Source: Microbacterium sp. AG238
GTDB lineage: Bacteria > Actinomycetota > Actinomycetes > Actinomycetales > Microbacteriaceae
NCBI RefSeq assembly: GCF_003610405.1
Contig: NZ_RAQC01000001.1
Span: forward strand, 1,736,001-1,800,000
Reading direction: 5' to 3'
Length of the DNA: 64,000 nt
Part shown: in pieces, positions 16,421 through 25,037 of the stretch
Position numbering within the stretch: position 1 is the first letter of the stretch
Layout: each line of letters begins with the position of its first letter
Notes under the pieces: generated by a model
Told to the model about the DNA's origin: nothing
The model's input: only the letters and a program-made list of their open reading frames with translations
Database searches by the model: none
Program-made: the position numbers and the translations under genes

Positions 16421-17680
16421 TCAGGGCGCGATCAGGGCGCCGTCGGGGGCGCGGACGCCCGCGGCCCACGCGTCGTGCCCGGAAAGACCGGCGGGGAAGC
16501 GGGCGGCGGCGGCCTCGTCCATCTCGATGCCCCATCCGGGCGCGTCGTTCGGGGTCAGCCAGCCATCGACGATGTCGATCATCCCGGGGAAGACCTCGTG
16601 CGTCGCGTCGTTGTAGACGTGCCCTTCCTGGATGCCGAAGGCCGGCGAGGTCACATCGAGCGCGACGGCGGCGGCGACGGCGAACGGCGAGGCGTCGCCC
16701 GGCGAATGCCAGGCCGTGCGCACTCCCTCGATGTCGGCGAGGACGGCGAGCCGGCGTGCGGCGCTGACTCCCCCGACATCCGAGAGATGGCTGCGGATGT
16801 AGTCGACGTGATGCTCGCGGATCAAGCGGGCCGCGTCGGTGAAGGAGGTCGCGAGCTCGCCGACCGCTATCGGCACCGGGGAGGCGGCACGCACCTCGGC
16901 GAGGCGGTGCCAGTGCTCGGGCGCCAGCACGTCTTCGAGGAAGAAGGGACGGTAGGGCTCGAGCGAACGGGCGAGCGCGATCGCCGTCGCCGGCGTCAAC
17001 CGCGAGTGGACGTCGTGCAGCAGCTCGACCCCGTCGCCGAGCGCTTCGCGCACGTGGGCGAACAGCTGCGGCGTGCGGACGAGATAGTCCTCGACACGCC
17101 ATCCCGCGGGGTTCTTCGCCCACACGAACGAACCCGCGACGGGCGGGGCGCCGTAGTGCCCGACCCCCTGCTGACCGGTCTGGATGCGCACATGCCGCTG
17201 ACCCGCGGCCATGAGCTCGCGCGCGTGATCCGTGGTCTCGTCGAAATCGGCGCCCTCGGCGTGCAGGTAGGTGTCGGCCGCGGCGCGCACGCGGCCGCCG
17301 AACAGCTCGTACACCGGCATCCCGGCGCGCTTGCCCGCGATGTCCCACAGCGCCATGTCGATGCCCGAGAGCGCGTTGTTGCCGACCGGACCCTCGCGCC
17401 AGTAGCCGGTGAACCGCACGAGACGCAGCAGGTCTTCGATGTCGCCGGGGTATCGCCCGACGAGCAGGGGGCGCACGTGGTCGAGGAACGCCACGACAGC
17501 CTGCCAGCGCTGCGTGAAGGTCGCGCAGCCGTAGCCCCACAAGCCGTCCTCGTCGGTGTCGATGCGGACGACGACCAGCGGGATGCCCTCGGGCGCCGTC
17601 ACGATCGCCCGCACATCCGTGATGCGCACGTTCTCGCGAGGCATCCATGGCTGATCGAAGGTCGTGGGCTCTGTCGTCAT
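16421..17680 (-). CDS. enolase-superfamily sugar-acid dehydratase (ManD/RspA-like)
   Basis: A 419-residue mandelate-racemase/ManD-type enzyme. The subgroup features are present: WGYGCATFTQR near the N-terminus, NNALSGIDMALWDI, the metal-ligand loop LHDVHSRLTP, the next ligands in FFLEDV and AVGELA, and the C-terminal TAWHSPGD. ManD proteins dehydrate mannonate or gluconate to 2-keto-3-deoxygluconate, which matches the kinase and aldolase downstream. Its ATG overlaps the stop of the dehydrogenase gene (ATGA). A 58-base gap with a small CGGCGC hairpin separates it from the DUF4038 gene. Some RspA-like members have very low activity, so substrate should be treated as unproven. Confidence 0.87.
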   Translation of the reverse strand: MTTEPTTFDQPWMPRENVRITDVRAIVTAPEGIPLVVVRIDTDEDGLWGYGCATFTQRWQAVVAFLDHVRPLLVGRYPGDIEDLLRLVRFTGYWREGPVGNNALSGIDMALWDIAGKRAGMPVYELFGGRVRAAADTYLHAEGADFDETTDHARELMAAGQRHVRIQTGQQGVGHYGAPPVAGSFVWAKNPAGWRVEDYLVRTPQLFAHVREALGDGVELLHDVHSRLTPATAIALARSLEPYRPFFLEDVLAPEHWHRLAEVRAASPVPIAVGELATSFTDAARLIREHHVDYIRSHLSDVGGVSAARRLAVLADIEGVRTAWHSPGDASPFAVAAAVALDVTSPAFGIQEGHVYNDATHEVFPGMIDIVDGWLTPNDAPGWGIEMDEAAAARFPAGLSGHDAWAAGVRAPDGALIAP

Positions 17681-18558
17681 CGGTCGCTCCTCACGAGTGC
17701 CGGGTAGGGGGTGGCCGTGCCGTCGTGGATCGACTCGCGCGGCTCGAAGCCGAGCACCGTCCGCGCGGCGGTCAGGTCGACGAGCGCGTCATGGCCCGAC
17801 AGGTGCGCCGGCGGCTCGGCGGCGGGCGCGTAGCGGCGCAGCAAGTCGGCCGTGGGCACATCGAGCAGGGTGTCGCGGGCGCTGAGCGGCACGACTTCGG
17901 CGCCGGCGACATCCGCCCACAGCGCCCGCTCGACCGCGCGCACGGCGTCGGACATCGTCAGGTACGCCCAGCCCTCGCGGGCCATCCGCGCGGGATCGGC
18001 CCGGACCTCGTCGGCGACCTCGCGCAAGACGTGCGGCCATTTCACGAGCGGGAACCGCAGCGCGACGACGTCGATCCCGTACCTCCGGTGCGCGTACCGG
18101 GCCGTCGCCTCGTCGGCGAGCTTCGACAGCGAGTAGGCGTCGGCGATGTCGGGCGGCGTCTCGACGTCGAGCGGGAACGCCGGCGGGAACGTGTCGTGCG
18201 GGTTGTTCGGGTAGCCGATGGCGTTGATACTGCTTGCGATGACGGCACGGCGGACGCCCGCCTCGGCGGCGCGCGTGAGCACGTTGAACGTCGCGGAGGT
18301 GTTGACGCGGAAGACGTCGTAGGGGGTGCCCAGACTCGGATGCGGGATGGCGGCGAAGTGCGCGACGGCGTCGACGTCGCGCATCGCCTCCTCGACGTCG
18401 GACCGCGAGGTCGCGTCGCCCGTGATCTGCCGATCGGCGGGATGCGCTCCCCCGAATGCGAGCGACAGCGCCGTGACCTGGTGTCCGCTCGCGACGAGGC
18501 GGTCGCTGACTGCACGACCGATCTCGCCGTCGGCGCCGGTGACGAGGACGCGGCTCAT
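17677..18558 (-). CDS. NAD-dependent epimerase/dehydratase-fold dehydrogenase (uronate-dehydrogenase-like)
   Basis: A 293-residue extended SDR enzyme with an N-terminal GADGEIGRAV dinucleotide motif and a Tyr-Lys pair in AYSLSKLADE. The SSINAIGYP segment and overall length resemble bacterial uronate dehydrogenases and related sugar oxidoreductases. In this operon it would oxidise a sugar or uronic acid to the lactone feeding the dehydratase. The ATG at 18558 overlaps the stop of the permease gene. Exact substrate unknown. Confidence 0.8.
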   Translation of the reverse strand: MSRVLVTGADGEIGRAVSDRLVASGHQVTALSLAFGGAHPADRQITGDATSRSDVEEAMRDVDAVAHFAAIPHPSLGTPYDVFRVNTSATFNVLTRAAEAGVRRAVIASSINAIGYPNNPHDTFPPAFPLDVETPPDIADAYSLSKLADEATARYAHRRYGIDVVALRFPLVKWPHVLREVADEVRADPARMAREGWAYLTMSDAVRAVERALWADVAGAEVVPLSARDTLLDVPTADLLRRYAPAAEPPAHLSGHDALVDLTAARTVLGFEPRESIHDGTATPYPALVRSDR

Positions 18559-19493
18559 CCCTTGACCCCGCCCGCCATGCTCGCGCCGCGGAGGAACTGC
18601 CGCTGGAAGATGAGGAACAGCGCCACGGGGATGATCAGCGAGAGGAACAGGGCCGCCATCTGAACGCTCAGCTCGGTCTGATCCGCGAGGCGCGGCAGAG
18701 CCACCGACACCGGCTGCTTGTCGGGGTCGGGCAGCACGAGCAGGGGCCAGAGGTAGTCCTTCCACGACGCGACGACCGTCAGCAGGCCCACGACTCCGAG
18801 GATCGGCCGCGACAGCGGGAGGACGATGCTCCAGAGGATGCGGAGCGGGCCCGCGCCGTCGATGCGTGCCGCCTCGTACAGGTCGGCGGGGATCGCCTCG
18901 AGGAACCGGGCGATGATGAGCACGTTGAACGCTGCGGCGCCGGCGGGCAGCCACACGGCCCACCAGGTGTTGATCAGCGAGACCCCCAGCACCGGCAGCT
19001 CGCGCACCGTCAGGTAAAGCGGCACGAGCGAGACGATGGAGGGGATGAACAGCGTCGCGAGAATGGCTCCGGACAGGAGCTTGCCCCACCGCGGCCGGAG
19101 CACGGTGATCACGAAGGCCGCCGTCGTCGAGACGACGAGGGTCACCACGACCGATCCCGCCGCGAGGATCGCGGTGTTGGTGAGGTAGTGGCCGATACGG
19201 CCGCGCTCCCACGCGATGGCGAGGTTCTCCCACTGCACCGTCCCGCTGGCGAAGAACGAGAACGGACCGCGGATGAGGTCCTGCGTCGGCGAGACCGCCG
19301 CGAGCGCGAGCCAGATGAGCGGACCGAGTCCGGCGATGAGCAGGCCCGCGAGCACCACGACCTGACCGATGCCCAGCCAGACGCGCACCGATGGGCGCTG
19401 ACGGTCGCTGTCGGAGATGTTCGTGCGCGAAAGCGGTTCGGGGGCGACGTCGCGGCGCCGGGTGAGCCGCCGGGAGGGAAGAAGGGCGCTCAT
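18555..19493 (-). CDS. ABC sugar transporter permease, MalG-like
   Basis: A 312-residue permease of the carbohydrate-uptake type (CUT1). About six hydrophobic helices follow a ~40-residue basic cytoplasmic N-terminus. The EAA loop reads EAARIDGAGPLRILW, and the protein ends with the LIFQRQFLRG...GGVKG tail typical of MalG-like subunits. The start overlaps the stop of the partner permease (ATGA). No ATPase gene lies in this operon, so a shared MsmK-type ATPase elsewhere is implied. Confidence 0.92.
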   Translation of the reverse strand: MSALLPSRRLTRRRDVAPEPLSRTNISDSDRQRPSVRVWLGIGQVVVLAGLLIAGLGPLIWLALAAVSPTQDLIRGPFSFFASGTVQWENLAIAWERGRIGHYLTNTAILAAGSVVVTLVVSTTAAFVITVLRPRWGKLLSGAILATLFIPSIVSLVPLYLTVRELPVLGVSLINTWWAVWLPAGAAAFNVLIIARFLEAIPADLYEAARIDGAGPLRILWSIVLPLSRPILGVVGLLTVVASWKDYLWPLLVLPDPDKQPVSVALPRLADQTELSVQMAALFLSLIIPVALFLIFQRQFLRGASMAGGVKG

Positions 19494-20434
19494 GCTCGGC
19501 TCCAGCGTCGGGTCAGTCGGAAGTAGAGGAGCGACAGCAGACCGAGCGATGCGGCGAGCAGCACGCTCAGCGCGGTCGCGGCGCCGTAGTCGACGCGCAC
19601 GAAGGCGTAGTCGTAGATCGTCATGAGCAGCGTCTTGGTGGCGCCCTGCGGTCCGCCGCCGGTGAAGAGGAACGGCTCGGTGAAGATCTGCATCGTGCCG
19701 ATGACCTGCAGCAGCAGCATCGTGGCGATGATGCCGCGCATCTGCGGGAGAGTCACGTGCCAGACGCGACGCCAGATCCCCGCTCCGTCGAGCTCCGCCG
19801 CCTCGTAGAGCTCGGAGGGGATGCTCGTGAGGGCTGCGATGTAGATGATGATCGCCGTGCCCGCGCCGGCCCACGTCGTCTCGAGGACGATGGAGGGCAT
19901 GGCCGTGGCCGTCGAGTTCAGCCAGGGCAGCGGGCCGATGCCGACCCAGCCGAGGACGGTGTTGAACAGGCCGTCGGCGTCGGGGGCGTAGAAGAACTTC
20001 CACAGCAGGATCGCGACGACCGGCGGCACCATGACCGGCAGGTAGGCCAGCGCGCTGAAGTACCAGCTGCGCGAGCGCATCTCGGAGATGAAGACGGCGA
20101 GGGCCAGCGGCACCGGGAAGCCGAACAGCACCGCGAGCGCGGTGTAGTAGATCGTGTTCAGGGTCGCCTGCGGAAGACCGGGGTCCGACAGGACGTAGGC
20201 GAAGTTCTCCCACCCGACGAAGCTGCTCTCACCTCCGATGACGACGCGCTGCACGCTCATGGCGAGCGAGCTGACGATGGGCCCCCACGAGAAGTAGAGG
20301 AAGACGACGATCGCGGGCGCCGCGATCGCGAGTGCCGTCAGGCTGGGACGACACCGGCGTCGGCGGCGCGGCTCCGTCTCGGGGGATGCGGGCGCCGACG
20401 CCGTCGTCCGGGTCCGGGTTCTCACGTCGGTCAT
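19490..20434 (-). CDS. ABC sugar transporter permease, MalF-like
   Basis: A 314-residue CUT1 permease with a basic N-terminal ~28 residues, six predicted helices and an EAA loop (YEAAELDGAGIWRRVW). It pairs with the MalG-like subunit encoded immediately downstream. It is preceded by a 50-base gap that contains a strong hairpin after the binding-protein gene, which would set the usual excess of binding protein over permease. Confidence 0.92.
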   Translation of the reverse strand: MTDVRTRTRTTASAPASPETEPRRRRRCRPSLTALAIAAPAIVVFLYFSWGPIVSSLAMSVQRVVIGGESSFVGWENFAYVLSDPGLPQATLNTIYYTALAVLFGFPVPLALAVFISEMRSRSWYFSALAYLPVMVPPVVAILLWKFFYAPDADGLFNTVLGWVGIGPLPWLNSTATAMPSIVLETTWAGAGTAIIIYIAALTSIPSELYEAAELDGAGIWRRVWHVTLPQMRGIIATMLLLQVIGTMQIFTEPFLFTGGGPQGATKTLLMTIYDYAFVRVDYGAATALSVLLAASLGLLSLLYFRLTRRWSRA

Positions 20435-20449
20435 GGGGTCCTCCGGTCG

Positions 20450-20478
20450 GGGGTGGGCCGAGATGATCGGCCCACCCC
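20450..20478 (-). terminator. stem-loop between binding-protein and permease genes
   Basis: Perfect 12-base arms (GGGGTGGGCCGA at 20450-20461, complement at 20467-20478) with a 5-base loop lie 6 bases after the solute-binding protein stop. It lacks a U-tract, and the operon continues. Likely an RNA-stabilising or attenuating hairpin, matching the one at 2046-2085 in the other importer operon. Confidence 0.65.
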
Positions 20479-20484
20479 GTCGGG

Positions 20485-21846
20485 TCAGCGGCTCAGGCGG
20501 GACTGGACGTCGCTCTGTGCGGTGGCGAGGAGCGCGGGGATGTCGGCGCCCTTGTCGGTCAGCACCGTCTGGACGACGGTGTCGAGTGCGCCGTACACCT
20601 CCTGCGCGTTGTTCACGGGCTCGGGCACGATCGGGATGTCGGCCGATGCCTCGAGGTAGGGCGTGAAGTTCTCGCTCGGGACGTTGATGTAGTCGGCGAT
20701 CCAGGTGAAGTACTCGGAGTACTGGTCGGCATTGACGACCGGCAGCCCGGGGAGCCCCGTGACGGAGCCGGCCTCGTTCGACGCGCGCGCGTCGTCGACG
20801 GCGGTGTCCTCGTCGAGGAAGCGCTGGAGGTAGAAGAACTCCACCCACTTCACCGCGGCGGTCTTCTCGGCGTCGCTCGCGTTCGGGTTCACGATCTGCA
20901 CCGTGCCGCCGCTCAGCGTGCCCTGCGTGCCGCCGGACTGCGGCATCCCTCCGATGCCGAACTGCTCGGCGGGCAGCTTCAGGTTCTGGACCACGTTGTA
21001 GTACGAGTCGCTCGCGCCGAGGATCATGCCGATCTTGCCGGCGGCGAAGTCCTGTCCCTGCGACTGCACGTCGTAGAGCGTGTTCTCGGGGAGCGTGCCG
21101 TCATCCCAGCGCATCGTCTGCAGCAGGTCGAGGGCATCCGTCGACGGGGTGTCGTCGAAGGTGGCCTTCGAGCCATCCTCGTTCTCGACGGTGCCGCCGA
21201 ACGAGTAGGTCATACCGGTGAACTGCCATCCGCCCGTGTTCGCGGTCGTCAGCACGGAGAAGCCGGCGGCGTCGGTCGCATCGCTGATCTTCTTCGCCGC
21301 CTCGCGGACCTCGTCCCACGTCTTCGGCGGGTTCTCGGGGTCGAGGCCCGCCTGCGTGAACACATCGCGGTTGTAGACCAGACCGAACGAGTAGGCGTTC
21401 GTGGGGATGGCGAAGACGCGATCGTCGCTGTTCTTGGTGAGGGCGAGGATCGTCGGGTTCAGCGCATCGAGCAGACCCTCGCTCTCGAGCGCATCGGTGA
21501 TGTCGGCGGCCTGGTTCCGCTTGATGAGGCCCTGCGGCTCGGTGAGCGGCACGCTCATGACGTCGGGCAGGCTGCCGCCCGCAGCGAGCGCCTGGAATGT
21601 CGAGGCGTCGTAGCCGGTCTCGACGGGCTGCAGGTCGATGTCCGGGTTCGCCTTCTCGAACGCGGCGACGCGCTCGTCGAAGTAGGCGCGGTCCTCGGGC
21701 CGGTCGGCGGTCGGGCGGTCGCCGACCTCGATCGTGACGGTGCCATCGGCGGGCGCAGATGCGTCGCTGCTGCAGCCCGTGAGGGCGGCGACGGACAGGC
21801 CTCCGACCGCGATCGCGACCGCGACGGAACGGAAACGTTTCGTCAT
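20485..21846 (-). CDS. ABC sugar-binding lipoprotein (family 1), first gene of the catabolic operon
   Basis: A 453-residue extracellular binding protein. A basic N-terminus (MTKRFRS), hydrophobic stretch and lipobox (AALTGC, Cys ~25) mark a lipoprotein. The body has the family-1 plan with aromatic residues (GGWQFTG, SYYNVVQ) suited to oligosaccharide binding. TAGGAG lies before the ATG. It is the promoter-proximal gene of the operon running down to 11659. A perfect GAAACGTTTC palindrome overlaps its first codons (21832-21841) and could be a further operator. Confidence 0.93.
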   Translation of the reverse strand: MTKRFRSVAVAIAVGGLSVAALTGCSSDASAPADGTVTIEVGDRPTADRPEDRAYFDERVAAFEKANPDIDLQPVETGYDASTFQALAAGGSLPDVMSVPLTEPQGLIKRNQAADITDALESEGLLDALNPTILALTKNSDDRVFAIPTNAYSFGLVYNRDVFTQAGLDPENPPKTWDEVREAAKKISDATDAAGFSVLTTANTGGWQFTGMTYSFGGTVENEDGSKATFDDTPSTDALDLLQTMRWDDGTLPENTLYDVQSQGQDFAAGKIGMILGASDSYYNVVQNLKLPAEQFGIGGMPQSGGTQGTLSGGTVQIVNPNASDAEKTAAVKWVEFFYLQRFLDEDTAVDDARASNEAGSVTGLPGLPVVNADQYSEYFTWIADYINVPSENFTPYLEASADIPIVPEPVNNAQEVYGALDTVVQTVLTDKGADIPALLATAQSDVQSRLSR

Positions 21847-21874
21847 TGAAACTCCTAGGTGTGAGTGGCAAGCA

Positions 21875-21925
21875 GGAAAAACGATTGCTCTCCGATGTCT
21901 AGCACCTCTCGACCCGACACGTCAA
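21875..21925 (-). promoter_or_regulatory. promoter and LacI-like site for the catabolic operon
   Basis: On the minus strand, TTGACG (21925-21920), an 18-base spacer and TAGACA (21901-21896) form a good -35/-10 pair. The predicted start falls at the edge of GAGCAATCGTTTTTCC (21890-21875), a LacI-like half-palindrome with the central CG. The boxes and spacing are read directly; function is inferred. Confidence 0.6.
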
Positions 21926-21985
21926 AACCAATTCGCCTGAGCGTGTCGCGGCGCGACAATTCGAGGGGGAACCTCGGTCGGGCTG

Positions 21986-22038
21986 TTGACAGATCCATCA
22001 CCTGCCATCCAGACTTCCCGCTGGACAAACGATTTTCC
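21986..22038 (+). promoter_or_regulatory. promoter and LacI-like site for the secreted glycosidase gene
   Basis: A perfect TTGACA (21986-21991) is followed, 18 bases on, by CAGACT (22010-22015), and then by GGACAAACGATTTTCC (22023-22038), a 16-base palindrome with two mismatched pairs, at the expected +1. It shares CGnTTTTCC with the site in the opposite promoter. Both directions of the locus can thus be repressed by one LacI protein. Confidence 0.55.
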
Positions 22039-22079
22039 TAACCGTCTACCATCCGCGAACACTCGACGAGGAGCACCGC

Positions 22080-25037
22080 GTGCCGAAGCATCCTTCCCCC
22101 CATCCCCGTTCCGCCCCGCGGCTCGTCGCCGCCACCGCTGCCATCGCCCTCACGCTTACCGCCGGCGTGGCGCTCGCCGCGCCGGCATCCGCCGACGCAC
22201 CCGCACTGTCGCTCCGCCCCGAGGCATGGGGCAACCTCTTCGACGACGGCGACTCCGTGTCGTTCCGGTACGACACGACGGCCCCGACCATCAGCTGGCG
22301 CGTCGTCGACGGCTGGGGCGAGGTCGTCGACGACGGCACGGAGCAGGCCGACGGCACCCTGACCTCGACGGTGACCGACCGCGGCTGGTATCGCCTCGAA
22401 GTGACCGCCGTCGGCGACGGCGAGACTCGCGCGGCGACGACGTTCGCGATCCTCCCCGACGCGGATGCCGCCGCCTCGGCGACCGGCCGGTTCGGTGCCG
22501 CCACACACTACGGACAGTCATGGGATCCGGCCTCGATGCAGGCGCTGAGCGCCGGCGGCTTCGCTCAGCTGCGCGACGAGGTCTACTGGAGCGAGGTCGA
22601 GACGCAGCCCGGCGTCTACGACTGGTCGCGGGCTCGTGCCGAGTTCCTCGACCCCGCGCGCGAGCAGGGCATCCGCCCACTGCTGCTCGCCGGATACGGC
22701 AACCCCCTCTACGACTCGGGCAACGGCCCCGTCAGCGCCGAAGCCGTCGCCGCGTACGCCGACTATGCCGCGGCGATGGCCGCCGAGTTCGGCGACATGT
22801 CCACCGGCATCGAGGTCTGGAACGAGTGGGACCTCGGGCTCGGGGGCAACACGAACGTCTCGCCCGAGGACTACGTCGCCCTACTCTCGGCCGCAGCACC
22901 CGCAATCAGGGAGGCCGCCCCCGACCTGCCGGTCATCGGCCCCGCGGTGGCCAACCTCAACACCGACTGGCTGGAGCGGACGTTCCAGCTCGGCGCGCTC
23001 GATCACCTCGACGGCGTCGTGCTCCATCCCTACAGCTACCCCGTCGGAGCAGACGCCCTCGACGAGACGCTGACGCGCATCGATACCCTGGTGCGGCGCT
23101 ACAACGGCGGCCAGCCGAAGCCCCTGTGGATCACCGAGCACGGCTGGCCCACCGGCACGAACGCGCGCGCCGTGTCTGAGCGTCAGCAGGCGTCCGACAT
23201 CGCGAAGTCGGCGGTGATCGCGGCAGCCCATGACGCCGCCCGGTACTACGTGTACGACCTCGTCAACGACGGCGTCGACGACGCCGAGACGGAAGAGAAC
23301 TTCGGCCTGCTGCACCACCCCGACGACGAGCTCGGCGCCTTCACCCCGAAGCCCTCGTTCGCCGCCTACTCCGTGGCGGCCGACGCCCTCGCGACGGCGA
23401 CGTTCGCCGGGCGTGACGAGCCGCTGCCCGGCCTGCGCCAGGTGCGGTTCGCCACCGCCGACGGACCACTGCACGTCCTGTGGTCCGATGGCCCGCAGAC
23501 GGTGGCGCTCGAGGTCGGCGGGTCGGCCGAACTGACGACGATGTTCGGCGACGCCGAGACCGTCAGCGGCAGCGCGGATGCCCCGGTGCTGGCGCAGACG
23601 GGCACGGAACCGCTGTACGTCCGGGGCGAGGTGACAGCCATCACGCAGACCGGTGCCGGCCTGACGCTCGACGCGGGTGTCGTCGGCGCCCCGATCACGG
23701 GTTCGTGGACCGTGCAGGGTCGGGCAGATGCCGCGTCATCGTGGCGTCTCGTGCTGCCGGACGGTTCCGAGGCGACCCAGACCACCGGACCCGGTGCCAC
23801 CGCGAGCGCGGCGGTCTCCCTCCCGGCTCCCACCACCTCGGGAACCTACGAGACCAGCGCGCGCGTCTACGACGGCGACCGCTACGTCGGTACGCTCCGC
23901 GCCGCCGCGTCGGTGAGCGAACCCGTGACGCTGCAGGCTGCGCAGGCCTTCACGGCGGAGGGCGCCTCGGTGCTCCGCATCCGCGTCGCCAACGCCTCCG
24001 CGACCACCCGTGCGCTCGACTCGCTGTCGTACACGCTCGGTGACGTCGGTGGGCAGCCGGAGGCTCCGGCGTCGATCGGCGCGAATTCGGATGCCGTCGT
24101 CGACATCCCGCTCGACGCGCTGGCCGGCCCCGCGACCTTCACCGCGACGGCGGTCGTCGACGGGGCGACGCTGACGGCCTCGGGACGCGTCGCACCGGTC
24201 GACGCGGCATCCGTCCTGCCTGCCTCTCATCGCGCGATCACCGTCGACGGCTCGCTCGACGATCTCGACGGCGTCACGCCGATCGCCTTCGCCGCCAACC
24301 CCGAGGCCGACGACGACGATCAATCCGCCGTCGCCTGGCTCACCTGGGACGAGGAGTACCTGTATCTCTCGGCCGATGTGGCCGACGACGTGCACGACCA
24401 GCCCGCGCAGGGCGCGAACATCTGGCAGGGCGATTCGATCCAGTTCACCGTCGCAGGCGGCGCCCCGGGGGCTGCGACCACCTGGCATGAGTTCGGCATG
24501 GCGCTCACGAGCGCCGGCCCGCAGCTTTACCGCTGGCTCTCGGTCGACGCGGGCGCGGGCCCGGTGCCCGGTGCTCCGGTCGCCATCTCCCGCGATGACG
24601 ACGCCGGGCGGACCGTGTACGAGACGGCGATCCCGTGGGCACTGCTGCGGGGCGTCGACAGGACGACGTCGCTTCTGAGCAGCGCCGCGATCGTCAACGA
24701 GGCGGACGGGACCGGTCGCGCCGGCTTCCTCGCCTGGGGCGGGGGCATCGCGGGCGAGAAGGACTCGGGCGAATTCACCGCCGTGCGGCTGCTCGCGCCG
24801 GCACCGGTCGTCGAGGCGCCCGTCGACCCCACGCAGCCCGCGACGCCGGGCGACGGCGGTACGACGGCACCCGGCGTCGCCGACGGGGGCAACGGAACCG
24901 CCGCGGGGACCACCGAGGCGCGCGCCTTGGCGAGCACGGGCGGATCACCGCTGTTCGGGTGGCTCGGCGCAGCCGTGCTGACGGGAGTCGGCGGCATCGC
25001 CCTCCTGACGGCGCGCCGGGCGACGCGGCAGTCGTGA
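22080..25037 (+). CDS. secreted, wall-anchored clan GH-A glycoside hydrolase with CBM9-like domain
   Basis: A 985-residue exported enzyme. The GTG at 22080 follows GAGGAG and starts a signal peptide (~1-40, ending near ASADAP). A TIM barrel (~140-430) carries the acid/base Glu in EVWNEWD (Glu249) and the nucleophile Glu in ITEHGWP (Glu353), as in clan GH-A families such as GH39. Beta-rich linkers follow, then a CBM9-like domain (~710-900; AWLTWDEEYLYLSADV). The C-terminus is a Pro/Gly/Thr linker, an LASTG sorting motif, a hydrophobic helix and a basic tail, so a class E-type sortase should fix it to the wall. It overlaps the rhamnosidase start (GTGA). Substrate is probably a plant cell-wall glycan. 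Confidence 0.87.
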   Translation: MPKHPSPHPRSAPRLVAATAAIALTLTAGVALAAPASADAPALSLRPEAWGNLFDDGDSVSFRYDTTAPTISWRVVDGWGEVVDDGTEQADGTLTSTVTDRGWYRLEVTAVGDGETRAATTFAILPDADAAASATGRFGAATHYGQSWDPASMQALSAGGFAQLRDEVYWSEVETQPGVYDWSRARAEFLDPAREQGIRPLLLAGYGNPLYDSGNGPVSAEAVAAYADYAAAMAAEFGDMSTGIEVWNEWDLGLGGNTNVSPEDYVALLSAAAPAIREAAPDLPVIGPAVANLNTDWLERTFQLGALDHLDGVVLHPYSYPVGADALDETLTRIDTLVRRYNGGQPKPLWITEHGWPTGTNARAVSERQQASDIAKSAVIAAAHDAARYYVYDLVNDGVDDAETEENFGLLHHPDDELGAFTPKPSFAAYSVAADALATATFAGRDEPLPGLRQVRFATADGPLHVLWSDGPQTVALEVGGSAELTTMFGDAETVSGSADAPVLAQTGTEPLYVRGEVTAITQTGAGLTLDAGVVGAPITGSWTVQGRADAASSWRLVLPDGSEATQTTGPGATASAAVSLPAPTTSGTYETSARVYDGDRYVGTLRAAASVSEPVTLQAAQAFTAEGASVLRIRVANASATTRALDSLSYTLGDVGGQPEAPASIGANSDAVVDIPLDALAGPATFTATAVVDGATLTASGRVAPVDAASVLPASHRAITVDGSLDDLDGVTPIAFAANPEADDDDQSAVAWLTWDEEYLYLSADVADDVHDQPAQGANIWQGDSIQFTVAGGAPGAATTWHEFGMALTSAGPQLYRWLSVDAGAGPVPGAPVAISRDDDAGRTVYETAIPWALLRGVDRTTSLLSSAAIVNEADGTGRAGFLAWGGGIAGEKDSGEFTAVRLLAPAPVVEAPVDPTQPATPGDGGTTAPGVADGGNGTAAGTTEARALASTGGSPLFGWLGAAVLTGVGGIALLTARRATRQS

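Noticed and set aside
21832..21841. GAAACGTTTC as a sure operator
   Set aside because: It lies inside codons 2-5 of the binding-protein gene and a 10-base palindrome can arise by chance, so it is mentioned only as a possibility and not given its own feature.
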